Of a stretch of 64,000 nt of DNA, positions 8,320 through 17,052 are shown in pieces. Positions within the stretch are counted from its first letter, which is position 1, and every line of letters begins with the position of its first letter. The notes beneath the pieces are model-generated. The model ran no database searches. It had not been told where the DNA came from and worked only from the letters and a program-made list of their open reading frames with translations. The translations under genes were made by a program, and so were the position numbers. Source of the DNA: Colwellia sp. MB02u-6 (GTDB lineage: Bacteria > Pseudomonadota > Gammaproteobacteria > Enterobacterales > Alteromonadaceae); the NCBI RefSeq assembly GCF_014077095.1, contig NZ_JACGVG010000031.1:47431-111430 (forward strand). Reading direction: 5' to 3'.

Positions 8320-10455
8320 ATGAAATCACACCAACACTTTGTTCAGCTCAATAGTTCTAATGCTAGCTTAATCATTGATTACCATAGTAAAACACCCGCT
8401 ATAATTTATTGGGGAAAGCTATTATCTAAACAAACCTCTGCAGATATGTTATCGCTACTGTCTACTCGCCAAGAAGCAAAATGTTCGTTGGTTATTGAAG
8501 CGCCTATTTCATTGTCTCCTCTTTTAGGAGAGGGTTTTACAGGATCTCCAGGTATTGAAATTAACAATGACGATTATGCATGGTCATTGGGTGGTGAACT
8601 TGTTGATATTATTCAGATAGATGAACATAAAGTTTGTTTTGAAACGCTAGATGATATTCGTCAAATTAAAGTAGTCCATACGCTTTCACTGCATCACGAC
8701 ACTGATGTGCTGAGCGCATATACTGAGTTAGTGAATCTGAGTGAACAATCAGTAACGGTTAATTGGTGTGCGACACCCACAATTCCGTTGTCTGATCAAA
8801 TGAATAAAATAATGTCTTTTGAAGGACGATGGTCAAATGAATTTCAATGCCATTCACTTGACTTATTTCTGGGCAGTTTTGTACGTGAAAACCGTAAAGG
8901 AAAAACCTCTCATGACAACTTTCCTGGGATGGTAATGCACAATAATTTCACCCATGAACAAGCGGGTGAATGCTTCGGCTTTCATCTTGGTTGGAGCGGT
9001 AACCATAAAATGCGTGCAGAACTGTTACCTGAAGGTCGCAGTTATGTCCAATTAGGTGAATTATTAATGCCGGGAGAGATAGTATTGTTGCCGCAACAAT
9101 CGTATCAAAGCCCAATACTCTATGCTGGCTATTCTGATCAAGGCTTTAGTGGCTTATCTAACTGTTTCCATCAATATGTTCGCAGTGAATTATTATCGCC
9201 AAAACTCAGCCAAAAGCCCCGTCCTGTACATTATAATACATGGGAAGGGATATACTTTGAGCATGATGTCGACACATTGAAAGAGCTTGCGAATAAAGTC
9301 GCAGGATTAGGAGCCGAGCGTTTTGTTTTAGATGACGGATGGTTTAAAGGCCGTCGTGGAGATTTTGCTGGTTTAGGTGATTGGGTTGTTGACAAAGAAA
9401 TTTATCCTAACGGTTTATCGCCTCTTATTGATCATGTTAATCAACAGGGCATGGAATTTGGACTATGGTTTGAACCTGAAATGGTGAACCCAGACAGTGA
9501 TTTATATCGCGCGCACCCTGACTGGGTTTTAGCAACAGCAGGTAATCAACAATTAAACTTTCGTAACCAGTTAGTACTCGATTTATCACGTAACGAAGTG
9601 GTTGATTATTTATTTCATGCGATTGATGACATTCTTACCGAATATCCTAAAATTGTTTATATTAAGTGGGATATGAATCGAGACATTAATCACGCAGGTA
9701 ACGCACAAGGCAAGCCTGCTATACATCAACAAACAACAGCTTTATATCAATTAATTGATCGCATAAAGCAAAAGCACACACATGTTGAAATTGAGAGTTG
9801 TTCTTCAGGTGGAGCACGTGTGGATTATGGTGTACTGGCTCATACTGACCGCGTGTGGACCTCTGATTCGAATGATGCTTTAGATAGATTATCGATTCAA
9901 CGAGGTTGCTCATTCTTCTTCCCTAGTGAAGTCATGGGCGCTCATATTGGGCCAAGAGAATGCCATATCACAGGTAGAATTGTCAGTATGGAAATGCGTG
10001 CTGCAGTGGCATTTTTTGGTCATATGGGGTTAGAAATGGACCCCAGAGAATTAACGGATGAAGACTGTGAACAGTTATCTACAATTATTGCGTTACATAA
10101 AAAGCATCGTCAATTAATTCACAGTGGTGAGTTAATTCGTTTGAATAAAGATGGTGACTCAATTAATTTTGGTATAATTAACCAGGATAAATCACAAGCA
10201 CTTTTTGCTTATAATAGTATCCATGAAACGAAAAGAACTACGCCACCTAAGTATAAATTTGTCGGGTTATCTGCAGATAAAGTCTATAAATTAACACTGG
10301 TTTGGCCTACTAAACTTAAGGAATATTCACCTTCTGTTTTAAGTAAAATTCAGGGCAAAAACTTTTCGGGTGAAGCACTTATGCAGTTGGGCATGCAGTT
10401 GCCAGTATTATTTCCTCAGACGTCATTAATTTTTGAATTGAACGATACGCAATAA
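8320..10455 (+). CDS. Alpha-galactosidase, glycoside hydrolase family 36
   Basis: A 711-residue cytoplasmic GH36 enzyme releasing galactose from alpha-galactosides such as melibiose or raffinose-type sugars. An N-terminal beta-supersandwich (about 1-300) precedes a TIM barrel and a C-terminal beta domain. The nucleophile is D451 in IKWDMNRDIN; ESCSSGGARVDYG forms the conserved cysteine loop; the acid/base aspartate lies in W513-TSDSNDALDR (D516 or D519). Length matches the AgaA/RafA type (about 700-730). No signal peptide, so it acts on imported sugars. It is transcribed divergently from the GH42-symporter operon across a 240-base region with a putative operator and short tandem repeats. Ribosome site GGACG precedes the ATG. 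Confidence 0.95.
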   Translation: MKSHQHFVQLNSSNASLIIDYHSKTPAIIYWGKLLSKQTSADMLSLLSTRQEAKCSLVIEAPISLSPLLGEGFTGSPGIEINNDDYAWSLGGELVDIIQIDEHKVCFETLDDIRQIKVVHTLSLHHDTDVLSAYTELVNLSEQSVTVNWCATPTIPLSDQMNKIMSFEGRWSNEFQCHSLDLFLGSFVRENRKGKTSHDNFPGMVMHNNFTHEQAGECFGFHLGWSGNHKMRAELLPEGRSYVQLGELLMPGEIVLLPQQSYQSPILYAGYSDQGFSGLSNCFHQYVRSELLSPKLSQKPRPVHYNTWEGIYFEHDVDTLKELANKVAGLGAERFVLDDGWFKGRRGDFAGLGDWVVDKEIYPNGLSPLIDHVNQQGMEFGLWFEPEMVNPDSDLYRAHPDWVLATAGNQQLNFRNQLVLDLSRNEVVDYLFHAIDDILTEYPKIVYIKWDMNRDINHAGNAQGKPAIHQQTTALYQLIDRIKQKHTHVEIESCSSGGARVDYGVLAHTDRVWTSDSNDALDRLSIQRGCSFFFPSEVMGAHIGPRECHITGRIVSMEMRAAVAFFGHMGLEMDPRELTDEDCEQLSTIIALHKKHRQLIHSGELIRLNKDGDSINFGIINQDKSQALFAYNSIHETKRTTPPKYKFVGLSADKVYKLTLVWPTKLKEYSPSVLSKIQGKNFSGEALMQLGMQLPVLFPQTSLIFELNDTQ

Positions 10456-10698
10456 CTGTTTTAAATATATTTGGATTTTTTAACGTCGACATAAAAGGGA
10501 TTTAGTCGTTGAAATTTAAAAATTTCAGAAAATTTTTAATACAAAATGTTCAATACTGAAAGGGCATAAGCCATGTTTTGATTGATTCTCTTACAAAACA
10601 TGGCTGAATACGTTTTAACCTTCTCGTTGAAAGCTTAAGCCTGCACTTTATTATTAAGTGAGCAACACCTTTGTAGTCAATAGTGTTTCGAGTATAAG

Positions 10699-11580
10699 CT
10701 AAGTTTCTTTAGGAGTAATAGACATTGATATTGTCATTCTTTCTTGAGGATTTAACGTCATAATACCCGTATTATCGATTCCGTTGTTTGACATATTTAT
10801 AGCATCGGTACTGTGAGTAACAGGTTCAAAACAAAAGTAGTTTTGATTTTTTGGACTGTATACCACGATAAACTTACAGTTTGAAGACGTGGTTATATCG
10901 GCTTTAGCCTTCCATTCAGGCCAAACGATTGTCGCTGCAGCAGAAAAACCAGTAAATACATTATCTAAATTACTATTTGTTATTAATAACCCTTCCGGCT
11001 TAGCCAAAGATTTAGGCGCACCGATAAGTGTTGTTGGCATACTTTCGTCATCTACAGCCCACATCTGTTCGACAGAACATTTTAAAGATGTTTTTTTCGT
11101 TAAGCTAAAGTAAGGGTGTAATCCTAATCCTGCCGGCATTTTACTCGTTGAGTTATTCATTAATGAAAGTTCAATACTCAACGCACTGCCTTTCAGTGTA
11201 AAAACTTGTTGAGCGCTATAAGAGAAAGGCCATTCGGCTTGTTGATAATGATATTCGAGCGTTAAGTTAGTATCGGTTTGATGTATAACCTTCCAAGGTA
11301 ATTGCCAACCATGCCCATGAATACTGTGCTTTTCAGGTAAATGATTCAGTGGAAGTTGACTACTTTTTTCTTGCCAATTTAAAAGACCATATTTAATACG
11401 GTTAGAATAGGGTACAAGCGGGAAACAGCTACTAGCTAGCACAGATTTTGCGTTATTGCTGTTTCTTAATATAGGTACAACGCTATTATGTAATTTGGCA
11501 TCATAAGCCAAAATAGCTCCACCTAATTCAGGTAAAATCTCTACTTTAGCAATATCACTCTTTAAAAATATTGAGGCCAT
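10699..11580 (-). CDS. Aldose 1-epimerase (galactose mutarotase)
   Basis: A 293-residue GalM-like mutarotase interconverting alpha and beta galactose, needed because the alpha- and beta-galactosidases release different anomers while downstream enzymes prefer one. Visible: FPLVPYSNRIKYG (53-65), HSIHGHGWQLPW (85-96), catalytic acid H155 in GLGLHPYFSL, and catalytic base E252 in NYFCFEPVTHSTDA. No signal peptide. It lies 96 bases downstream of the lactonase gene on the same strand and has a possible own promoter with a TTATATGATA element at 11599, so it may be transcribed separately. Function is confident; sugar preference is inferred from context. Confidence 0.9.
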   Translation of the reverse strand: MASIFLKSDIAKVEILPELGGAILAYDAKLHNSVVPILRNSNNAKSVLASSCFPLVPYSNRIKYGLLNWQEKSSQLPLNHLPEKHSIHGHGWQLPWKVIHQTDTNLTLEYHYQQAEWPFSYSAQQVFTLKGSALSIELSLMNNSTSKMPAGLGLHPYFSLTKKTSLKCSVEQMWAVDDESMPTTLIGAPKSLAKPEGLLITNSNLDNVFTGFSAAATIVWPEWKAKADITTSSNCKFIVVYSPKNQNYFCFEPVTHSTDAINMSNNGIDNTGIMTLNPQERMTISMSITPKET

Positions 11581-11598
11581 AATTTAGTTAAGTATTAT

Positions 11599-11611
11599 TT
11601 ATATGATAATT
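11599..11611. promoter_or_regulatory. Putative operator before the epimerase gene
   Basis: TTATATGATAATT lies 19 bases upstream of the epimerase start and shares TTATATGATA with the galactosidase promoter and the regulator promoter. It is embedded in a larger imperfect palindrome (TTAAGTATTAT... ...ATAATTAAGTTAA). Assignment to the DgoR-like regulator is inferred. Confidence 0.35.
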
Positions 11612-11676
11612 AAGTTAAATTAAAACACTAAGATGTAGTCTTGTCTAGTGATAAATTTAGGATAATTAAGGGTATT

Positions 11677-12600
11677 TTATGAAGACGAGTTAAAGCAAAT
11701 TGTGCACTGAGGGTCTACTAAACCAGAAGCACCAGTTAACTGATAAATAAAGAGGTTACCTGATAAGGGTTCTTTGGTGAGAGCGGAACTAGATAAGCCT
11801 TGTTTAGCGCTAGTGACTATTAACCAATCTAAGTTTGCGCCTCCGATAGTAACACATGAAGGTTGTGATACGGGGAGCACTATTGATAAGTCAATTTCAC
11901 CATTACAATTATATCTTATGACTTTACTGCTACCCCATTGCGCATTCCATAAGTAATCTTGGGCGTCTACTATTGAACCGTCAGGGAACGTTGCAGTGTT
12001 TGTGGTTGCAAATAGTTTTTTATTACTAATAGCTGCTTTTTCTTTACAAAAATCATATTGAAATATTTGATGGCTTGGAGAATCTGCATGATAGAGAATA
12101 TCTCCTGCTTTGTTCCAACATAAACTATTAGAAATAAGTAAATCATCCATCTTTTTATGGCAGTTAAGTTGATGATCAACACAATATAATGCAGATTTTT
12201 GTTTGGTTGTAGATGCTGATTCAACCATTGACCCGGCCCAAAATCTGCCTTGCTTATCTACTCGACCATCATTAAGACGGTTACCCTTTATGTGAAGCTC
12301 TGGTTGATTTATCCAATCTATCTGAGATGTTATAAAGTTATATCGAGCAAAACCCTGTTCAAAGGCTGCAATGATTTGATTATTAACCGGAGTAAATGCA
12401 AAGCTGGCCATACGTTGAGGTAAGGTAAATTTTTCTAATACCTCACTGGAAATATAATATCGGTACAAATCACAGGCTTCAATATCGAGCCAATAAATAG
12501 CTTGTTGCTCGTCATGCCATAAAACGCCTTCACCTAACTGACATTGACAAGGAATAATTTTCAATAACGTAGCCGTTGTAGTACTCATTATGTTTGCCAT
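11677..12600 (-). CDS. SMP-30/gluconolactonase family lactonase (probable galactonolactonase)
   Basis: A 307-residue six-bladed propeller of the SMP-30/regucalcin/LRE family, which hydrolyses sugar lactones using a divalent metal. Visible: CQLGEGVLWHDEQQAIYWLDI (metal ligand E in GEG), RLNDGRVDKQGRFWAGSM, LLISNSLCWN (Asn ligand) and FPDGSIVDAQDYLWNAQW (Asp ligand). In this operon it should open the galactonolactone made by the SDR dehydrogenase to give galactonate. The ATG at 12600 overlaps the dgoA end by 13 bases. A second ATG at 12588 overlaps the dgoA stop as TAATG, a typical coupling junction, and may be the real start (MSTTTATLL). Substrate is inferred from the pathway. Confidence 0.85.
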   Translation of the reverse strand: MANIMSTTTATLLKIIPCQCQLGEGVLWHDEQQAIYWLDIEACDLYRYYISSEVLEKFTLPQRMASFAFTPVNNQIIAAFEQGFARYNFITSQIDWINQPELHIKGNRLNDGRVDKQGRFWAGSMVESASTTKQKSALYCVDHQLNCHKKMDDLLISNSLCWNKAGDILYHADSPSHQIFQYDFCKEKAAISNKKLFATTNTATFPDGSIVDAQDYLWNAQWGSSKVIRYNCNGEIDLSIVLPVSQPSCVTIGGANLDWLIVTSAKQGLSSSALTKEPLSGNLFIYQLTGASGLVDPQCTICFNSSS

Positions 12601-13235
12601 TGTTTATTTATAGTAGTAGTGGGGGTTATATTGAGTACTTTATTTAATTTAATTACTTTAGCCATAGTTTCATCAAGAGAGTCATTACTTTGATATAAAC
12701 TACTCCCAAAGCCTAAGGCACTAGCCCCAGATGATAACCATTGTAAAACATTACTTTGTGAAACACCCCCAACAGGAATGATATGTACGTCATTAGGTAA
12801 AACAGATTTTAGTGCCTTAACATGACTAAAACCGTAAGTTTGAGCGGGAAATAGTTTCAACCACCTTGCTCCAGCTTGATAAGCTAAAATGGCTTCGGTT
12901 GGTGTTGCTATTCCAGCTATAACATGTAAGTTTTTTGATTGGCAATAGTGAATTAAATCTGGGTCACAATGTGGTGAAACAATGAGTTTACCGCCAACAT
13001 TTTCTATTTGTATAACTTGTTCTATGTTGAACACGCTACCAGCACCAATTAAGCAGTCATCAGGAAGAGCATTAACAAGTTTCTCAATCGACTTAATTGC
13101 TTGAGGCGAATTTAAAGGCACTTCAATGACACGGATCCCATGAGCGTATAAACATAGTGCTATTTCGACGACATCTTCAGGTGTTATACCACGTAAAATA
13201 GCAATGACAGGGTGCTTTTTAATATATTTTTCCAA
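12588..13235 (-). CDS. dgoA: 2-dehydro-3-deoxy-6-phosphogalactonate aldolase
   Basis: A 215-residue class I KDPG/KDPGal aldolase cleaving 2-keto-3-deoxy-6-phosphogalactonate to pyruvate and glyceraldehyde-3-phosphate, the last step of the De Ley-Doudoroff route. Schiff-base lysine K127 lies in RWLKLFPAQTYG, base E38 in VIEVPLNSPQ; ILRGITPED, LIGAGSVF and IPVGGVS match E. coli DgoA closely. It starts with TTG (13235); an AAGGA ribosome site six bases upstream supports this, and no ATG fits. It lies 32 bases after dgoK and overlaps the lactonase gene, so the three are one operon. Pairing with a 2-keto-3-deoxygalactonokinase favours the galactonate over the gluconate form. Confidence 0.93.
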   Translation of the reverse strand: MEKYIKKHPVIAILRGITPEDVVEIALCLYAHGIRVIEVPLNSPQAIKSIEKLVNALPDDCLIGAGSVFNIEQVIQIENVGGKLIVSPHCDPDLIHYCQSKNLHVIAGIATPTEAILAYQAGARWLKLFPAQTYGFSHVKALKSVLPNDVHIIPVGGVSQSNVLQWLSSGASALGFGSSLYQSNDSLDETMAKVIKLNKVLNITPTTTINKQWQT

Positions 13236-13267
13236 CGATAATCCTTAGTTAATAAACTATTAACTCT

Positions 13268-14227
13268 TTAATTTTGTTGGCTCGGTAATGCTAGAATCTG
13301 CTGGTATACTGCATTAAAACCTAATAAAGTCATATCAGTAACTTTGCACATATTTGTTTTGATGCCATGTATTTCCAGTACTTGTGAAAATTGCTGACTT
13401 AAGTGCTTAGCGCCTATTATAGAGACCTCACCTAATTCAGGTAAGTTCCATTCTTCAGCATTCATTGCTGCACGCACATCACTACCAATTAACAAACCTG
13501 ATAAATATGAGGATGCTTGCGAATTAGTTAACTCTCCAAAAAGTTGCTTACTCCTGACACTAAATAAACCGTGAGTAAAACTACCTAATTCACTTTTTAA
13601 CGTAAAGTCAGCGCCTTTTTTAAATGCAGGTTGATCGAATGTTGAATCACATTTTTTAATTAAAATACTGTGGTTGGTTAATAAGTCAAAAAGTTCACCT
13701 GTCATCGCTGTTTTAAAGAGTTCAACTTTACCTTCTTTAATCAACACCCATTTAGTATGTGTGCCTGGTAAACAAACTAGATGTGTCCCTTTAAATCTTT
13801 GAGTATCTTGTTGTAGCCACCCAAGCGTTTGCAGCTCTTCACCTCGCATCACATCATAATTATCATTACTTAAACGACAGCTCAACCCTGGAATAATAGT
13901 GATGTCATGGCCAGCACAAGTAAAGTTAACACCTTTTACTGCTATGCCTCCAAGTTTCGTTGGGCAAGGGAGGTAGTCAGTTTCTTTCCAACCAAGACTT
14001 GAGCCAATTTGTCCGATCATAAAAATAGGAACTTTGCCATATTGTGAAAGCCAAGGGGAAATACAGTCAAATAGGGTTTGTTCAAAGCTATGAATAACTT
14101 TATTTACCCCTAAGCTATTCGCTTTATCAACCAACGTCAGGGGGGTATCTTTATTTACTTTACATAAAAAAGCACGTAAATGGCTTGTTCCCCAATCAAC
14201 AGCAACAATATATTCATGAATTAACAA
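13268..14227 (-). CDS. dgoK: 2-dehydro-3-deoxygalactonokinase
   Basis: A 319-residue DgoK-family sugar-acid kinase (ASKHA fold) phosphorylating 2-keto-3-deoxygalactonate at C6. The N-terminal phosphate loop IVAVDWGTSHLRAFLC (residues 7-22), MIGQIGSSLGW, LPGTHTKWVLI and MTGELFDLL are characteristic. The start is TTG (14227), directly abutting the TAA of the SDR gene and preceded by a GGGAG ribosome site seven bases upstream; no ATG lies near the N-terminal motif. It stands between the dehydrogenase and dgoA genes in the operon. Two adjacent genes both starting with TTG suggest deliberately modest translation. Confidence 0.93.
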   Translation of the reverse strand: MLIHEYIVAVDWGTSHLRAFLCKVNKDTPLTLVDKANSLGVNKVIHSFEQTLFDCISPWLSQYGKVPIFMIGQIGSSLGWKETDYLPCPTKLGGIAVKGVNFTCAGHDITIIPGLSCRLSNDNYDVMRGEELQTLGWLQQDTQRFKGTHLVCLPGTHTKWVLIKEGKVELFKTAMTGELFDLLTNHSILIKKCDSTFDQPAFKKGADFTLKSELGSFTHGLFSVRSKQLFGELTNSQASSYLSGLLIGSDVRAAMNAEEWNLPELGEVSIIGAKHLSQQFSQVLEIHGIKTNMCKVTDMTLLGFNAVYQQILALPSQQN

Positions 14228-14995
14228 TTATGTTCTCCCGCCATCAATTATTATGTTTTGTCCTGTGATTAACGCACTATCATCCGAGGCTAAAAATAAG
14301 GCTAAATTTGCAACATCTTCAGGCAAAATCCTTGTTTTAAGCGCCATAGATTCAGTCCATTTGTCTTCTTCTTTATTCGTCAACCAGCTTGCTAATTGAC
14401 GTTCAGTTGCTACCCAGCCTGGAACTATTGCATTAACCCTAATATTTTGATCACCAAATTCTTTTGAAAGGGCTTTGGTCATGCCCATTAATCCGGCCTT
14501 AGCGGTAACATAGCCTGTCATATGTTGTTGCCCCATTAATGCATTAATAGAGCTGAAGTTGATGATGCTACCTGAGGCATTTTTTTTCATAATGCTATAT
14601 GCAGCTTGAGCAGAAAAAAAGGCAGGGTCTAGATTGACTTGCATACATTTATGCCAATCATGTGCCGAAATTTTTTCAATATCTTGACGGTTATCATTAC
14701 CAACATTATTGACGAGTACATCTAAACTGCCAAAATTCTCTGAGGCATCGGTAATGGCTTGTTTTAATGATTCAGATTTTGTCACGTCAATCGCTCTAAA
14801 CCACACATTACCGAGTGTGGTTGAAGGCAAGCTATTTATTAATTCTTCAGCTAGATTTTGATTTAAATCTATAAAGGCTACTTTTGCTTCTTGCTGCACA
14901 AACGCTTTAACCATAGACGCACCAATACCGCTGGCGCCACCAGTAATAAAAACGACTTTATCTTTTAAATTTTTATATTGAGTTGATAAACCCAT
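14228..14995 (-). CDS. SDR-family dehydrogenase (probable D-galactose 1-dehydrogenase)
   Basis: A 255-residue classical short-chain dehydrogenase. TGGASGIG (18-25) is the NAD(P) loop and NNVG (96-99) the structural motif. The catalytic tetrad is N121, S148/S149, Y162 and K166 (YVTAK). The C-terminus ends ITGQNIIIDGGRT. As first gene of an operon continuing with galactonate-type kinase, aldolase and lactonase, it most likely oxidises galactose to galactonolactone. Members of this family also act on L-fucose, arabinose or other polyols, so the substrate is inferred. The ATG at 14995 has a GGAG ribosome site. The upstream region is truncated by an IS3 remnant 70 bases away. Confidence 0.85.
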   Translation of the reverse strand: MGLSTQYKNLKDKVVFITGGASGIGASMVKAFVQQEAKVAFIDLNQNLAEELINSLPSTTLGNVWFRAIDVTKSESLKQAITDASENFGSLDVLVNNVGNDNRQDIEKISAHDWHKCMQVNLDPAFFSAQAAYSIMKKNASGSIINFSSINALMGQQHMTGYVTAKAGLMGMTKALSKEFGDQNIRVNAIVPGWVATERQLASWLTNKEEDKWTESMALKTRILPEDVANLALFLASDDSALITGQNIIIDGGRT

Positions 14996-15065
14996 TCCAA
15001 TACTCCAACTAGTTAAAAAGGTTATATATTTTTCTTAATAGCAGAGAAAATATTATTATGCCTTG

Positions 15066-15834
15066 TATGGTAATCCCTCCACTTTAAAGGCGGTCGGTAG
15101 TAGACATTTTACTCTGTATTAGTTTAATTTTTTGAATTGGAGTAATACCGCCAATCACCATGTTAGGTCGCTAATGGTTATAAGTCTATAACCATTATGT
15201 TGCTCTGTTTTGTAACTCTCAATATCATGATAAATGTAATGACTGAGCTTAGTGATATCTTACGGTCCAATTTAAACGCTCAATATATGCGTTTTGCTTT
15301 GGGTTACCTAACTGAATAAAGCATAATTCAATGTCGTTCTGTTTTACTCAAGTTGCGAGTTTATGACTAATATATTCAAGCGCATTATTAGGGCGAATAC
15401 GTTTAGGTTTACTACACCATTAAATAACTCTATCAAGAGCTCGAATAACACGTTCTGCTGGCAAGGATATATCTGTATCGTTGCTTGAACGTTAAAGCCA
15501 GAGGAGAATTGCTATTTTTCATTATCACTGCTCAGCTTTGTCTAATACCGATAGCAGGTTTCGCTAATGGAGAATACTCTACAGATTAAACTGATGCTAA
15601 CATTATGATGATGTATCGCTTCTTGAACCATGACTTTACACTCAGAAGCTTTCAGCAATCTTTTTGCCAGTGCTTCCTGAATAATTTATGCTTTTAAACG
15701 CTCTCCAGCAGACACTTATTTCAAGGGTCTACTTTTTTCTAGCTCTTTAATTTTTTTCATGAATATTTTCCCGCTTATAGCATAAGAGAAGATTCTACTT
15801 TTGACTTCGATTATTTTTAGGGGGGATTACGGTA
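15066..15834 (-). mobile_element. Decayed IS3-family element with internal deletion
   Basis: Imperfect terminal inverted repeats (15066-15080 and 15820-15834 inverted, 12 of 15 matching, core GTAATCCC) bound 769 bases. The minus strand reads as IS3-family transposase pieces: KKIKELEKS and ERLKA from the OrfA end (from 15760), then VSISLICRVFSISETCYRY, then a jump to LPAERVIRALDRVI, KPKRIRPNNALEYISH and IELCFIQLGNPKQNAYIER. Several stops interrupt it. The stretch with the first catalytic aspartate is deleted, so it cannot transpose. It separates the catabolic operon from its likely regulator. Confidence 0.85.
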
Positions 15835-15858
15835 CTACTATTTATTAGTGAGATAAAC

Positions 15859-15894
15859 TTATATCATATTTTTACAAAATTAAATATGATATAA
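15859..15894. promoter_or_regulatory. Perfect 13-bp inverted repeat before the GntR regulator gene
   Basis: TTATATCATATTT (15859-15871) and its exact reverse complement (15882-15894) are separated by 10 bases and end 32 bases before the regulator start. This is the expected place for an autoregulatory operator. The core ATATGATAT recurs upstream of the GH42/GH36 genes and, shortened, before the epimerase. Confidence 0.55.
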
Positions 15895-15926
15895 CATATT
15901 AATTAACAAGTTTGGAACAGCACTAA

Positions 15927-16625
15927 ATGAAGCATTCTCCTAGACAAAACCTAACCCATCAACTTACTCATGATCTAGGGATGGCAATAGTCAAAGGTAC
16001 TTATCCAATTGGCCAAGGGCTTCCATCAGAAGCTGATCTTTGTTTGCAACATAATGTTAGTCGCAGTTCGACTCGTGAAGCCGTAAAAATGTTGTCGGCG
16101 AAAGGACTTATTTCATCACGCCCTAAACAGGGCATAAGAGTTTTGCCTGAAAGTAGCTGGAATATGTTTGATACTGATGTACTAACTTGGATATTAAGCA
16201 ACAAACCTTCTCTGTCTTTGTTAAAAGAATTTACTCAAGTAAGGCTTGCGATAGAACCTCAAGCTGCTGCATTAGCGTCGATGAATGCTTCCTTCGAACA
16301 ACTAGAAGATATTGATAAAGCGCTTATTCGTATGAAAGAAGCAGAACTAGGATTAGATGACCCTTTAGAGGCAGATATTGCATTTCATACCAGTATATTG
16401 GTTGCTAGTGGTAATCGATTCTTTGGGCAACTTACCGAATTTATAAGTACTGCACTCAGAGTGAGTATACGTTATACAAACAAGATTAAAGGCGTACCAG
16501 GGGCTGATGTTAAAAAGCATGCTGAAATTATTGATACCATAAAATCTAGAAACCCCGAAAAAGCTCGCAACGCAGTGACAATTATTTTAGACGAAGCGCT
16601 AGAGTTAATTGAATCTCAATTGTAA
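15927..16625 (+). CDS. GntR-family (FadR/FCD subfamily) regulator, DgoR-like
   Basis: A 232-residue transcription factor. An N-terminal winged helix (about 10-75: LPSEADLCLQHNVSRSSTREAVKML...GLISSRPKQGIRV) precedes an all-helical FCD effector domain with probable metal ligands D150, H154 and H198. The linker WNMFDTDVLTWIL closely resembles E. coli DgoR, the galactonate-responsive repressor. Standing next to the dgoK/dgoA operon, it is the likely local regulator, with galactonate or a keto-deoxy acid as inducer (inferred). A perfect inverted repeat lies just upstream. The decayed IS3 element separates it from the operon. Confidence 0.85.
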   Translation: MKHSPRQNLTHQLTHDLGMAIVKGTYPIGQGLPSEADLCLQHNVSRSSTREAVKMLSAKGLISSRPKQGIRVLPESSWNMFDTDVLTWILSNKPSLSLLKEFTQVRLAIEPQAAALASMNASFEQLEDIDKALIRMKEAELGLDDPLEADIAFHTSILVASGNRFFGQLTEFISTALRVSIRYTNKIKGVPGADVKKHAEIIDTIKSRNPEKARNAVTIILDEALELIESQL

Positions 16626-17052
16626 AGGTAAAGCGCTCTTTTGTTGACGGCACTCTGTATCTTTACCGGGTGTTAAAGCCCCGGTGTTACTTGAATAACT
16701 TCATCTCTAAGCCATTTTTTACAGGTTCAAAATCTAAATTTGTGTGCTTATATAATTGTATTTCAATATCTTGTAAATCTACCGGTAATGGTTAAATAAT
16801 CAAATACAGTAATTTTGCATACATTTTAGCTGCTGTTTCTTAAGCGGTCAGTAACATATCATTAGCTGTAATCGGCTGCTAAATTTTAATGAGAAAAATT
16901 CTCAATCTGCCATAGAATTCTCAACCTGCCTCGAATTCTCAACTTAAGTGGCGCTAGTCAAATTTATTATCAATTCTATTGCGCTTGTGTCCATTGGATG
17001 TTCTGGTACAATCTGTTTCAATTACAGTCAACTTTAAGTGATGTGGAGCCAC
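16626..17052 (+). other. Intergenic region before fadR with short repeats
   Basis: No gene seen. A hairpin ACCGGG/CCCGGT (16665-16670 with 16680-16685) lacks a T run. AATTCTCAA-type units recur three times at 16897, 16916 and 16934 (period 18-19 bases; the first two are 15-mers differing by one base). TCTGGTAC at 17002-17009 resembles one half of a FadR operator, but the other half is poor. Confidence 0.5.

Noticed and set aside
16665..16685. GC hairpin ACCGGG/CCCGGT after the DgoR-like gene
   Set aside because: No T run; the surrounding GGTGTTA repeat looks incidental, so not called as a terminator.
17002..17019. Possible FadR autoregulatory operator (TCTGGTACAATCTGTTT)
   Set aside because: The left half fits TCTGGT-C but the right half does not match the GACCAGA half, so it is too weak to call.
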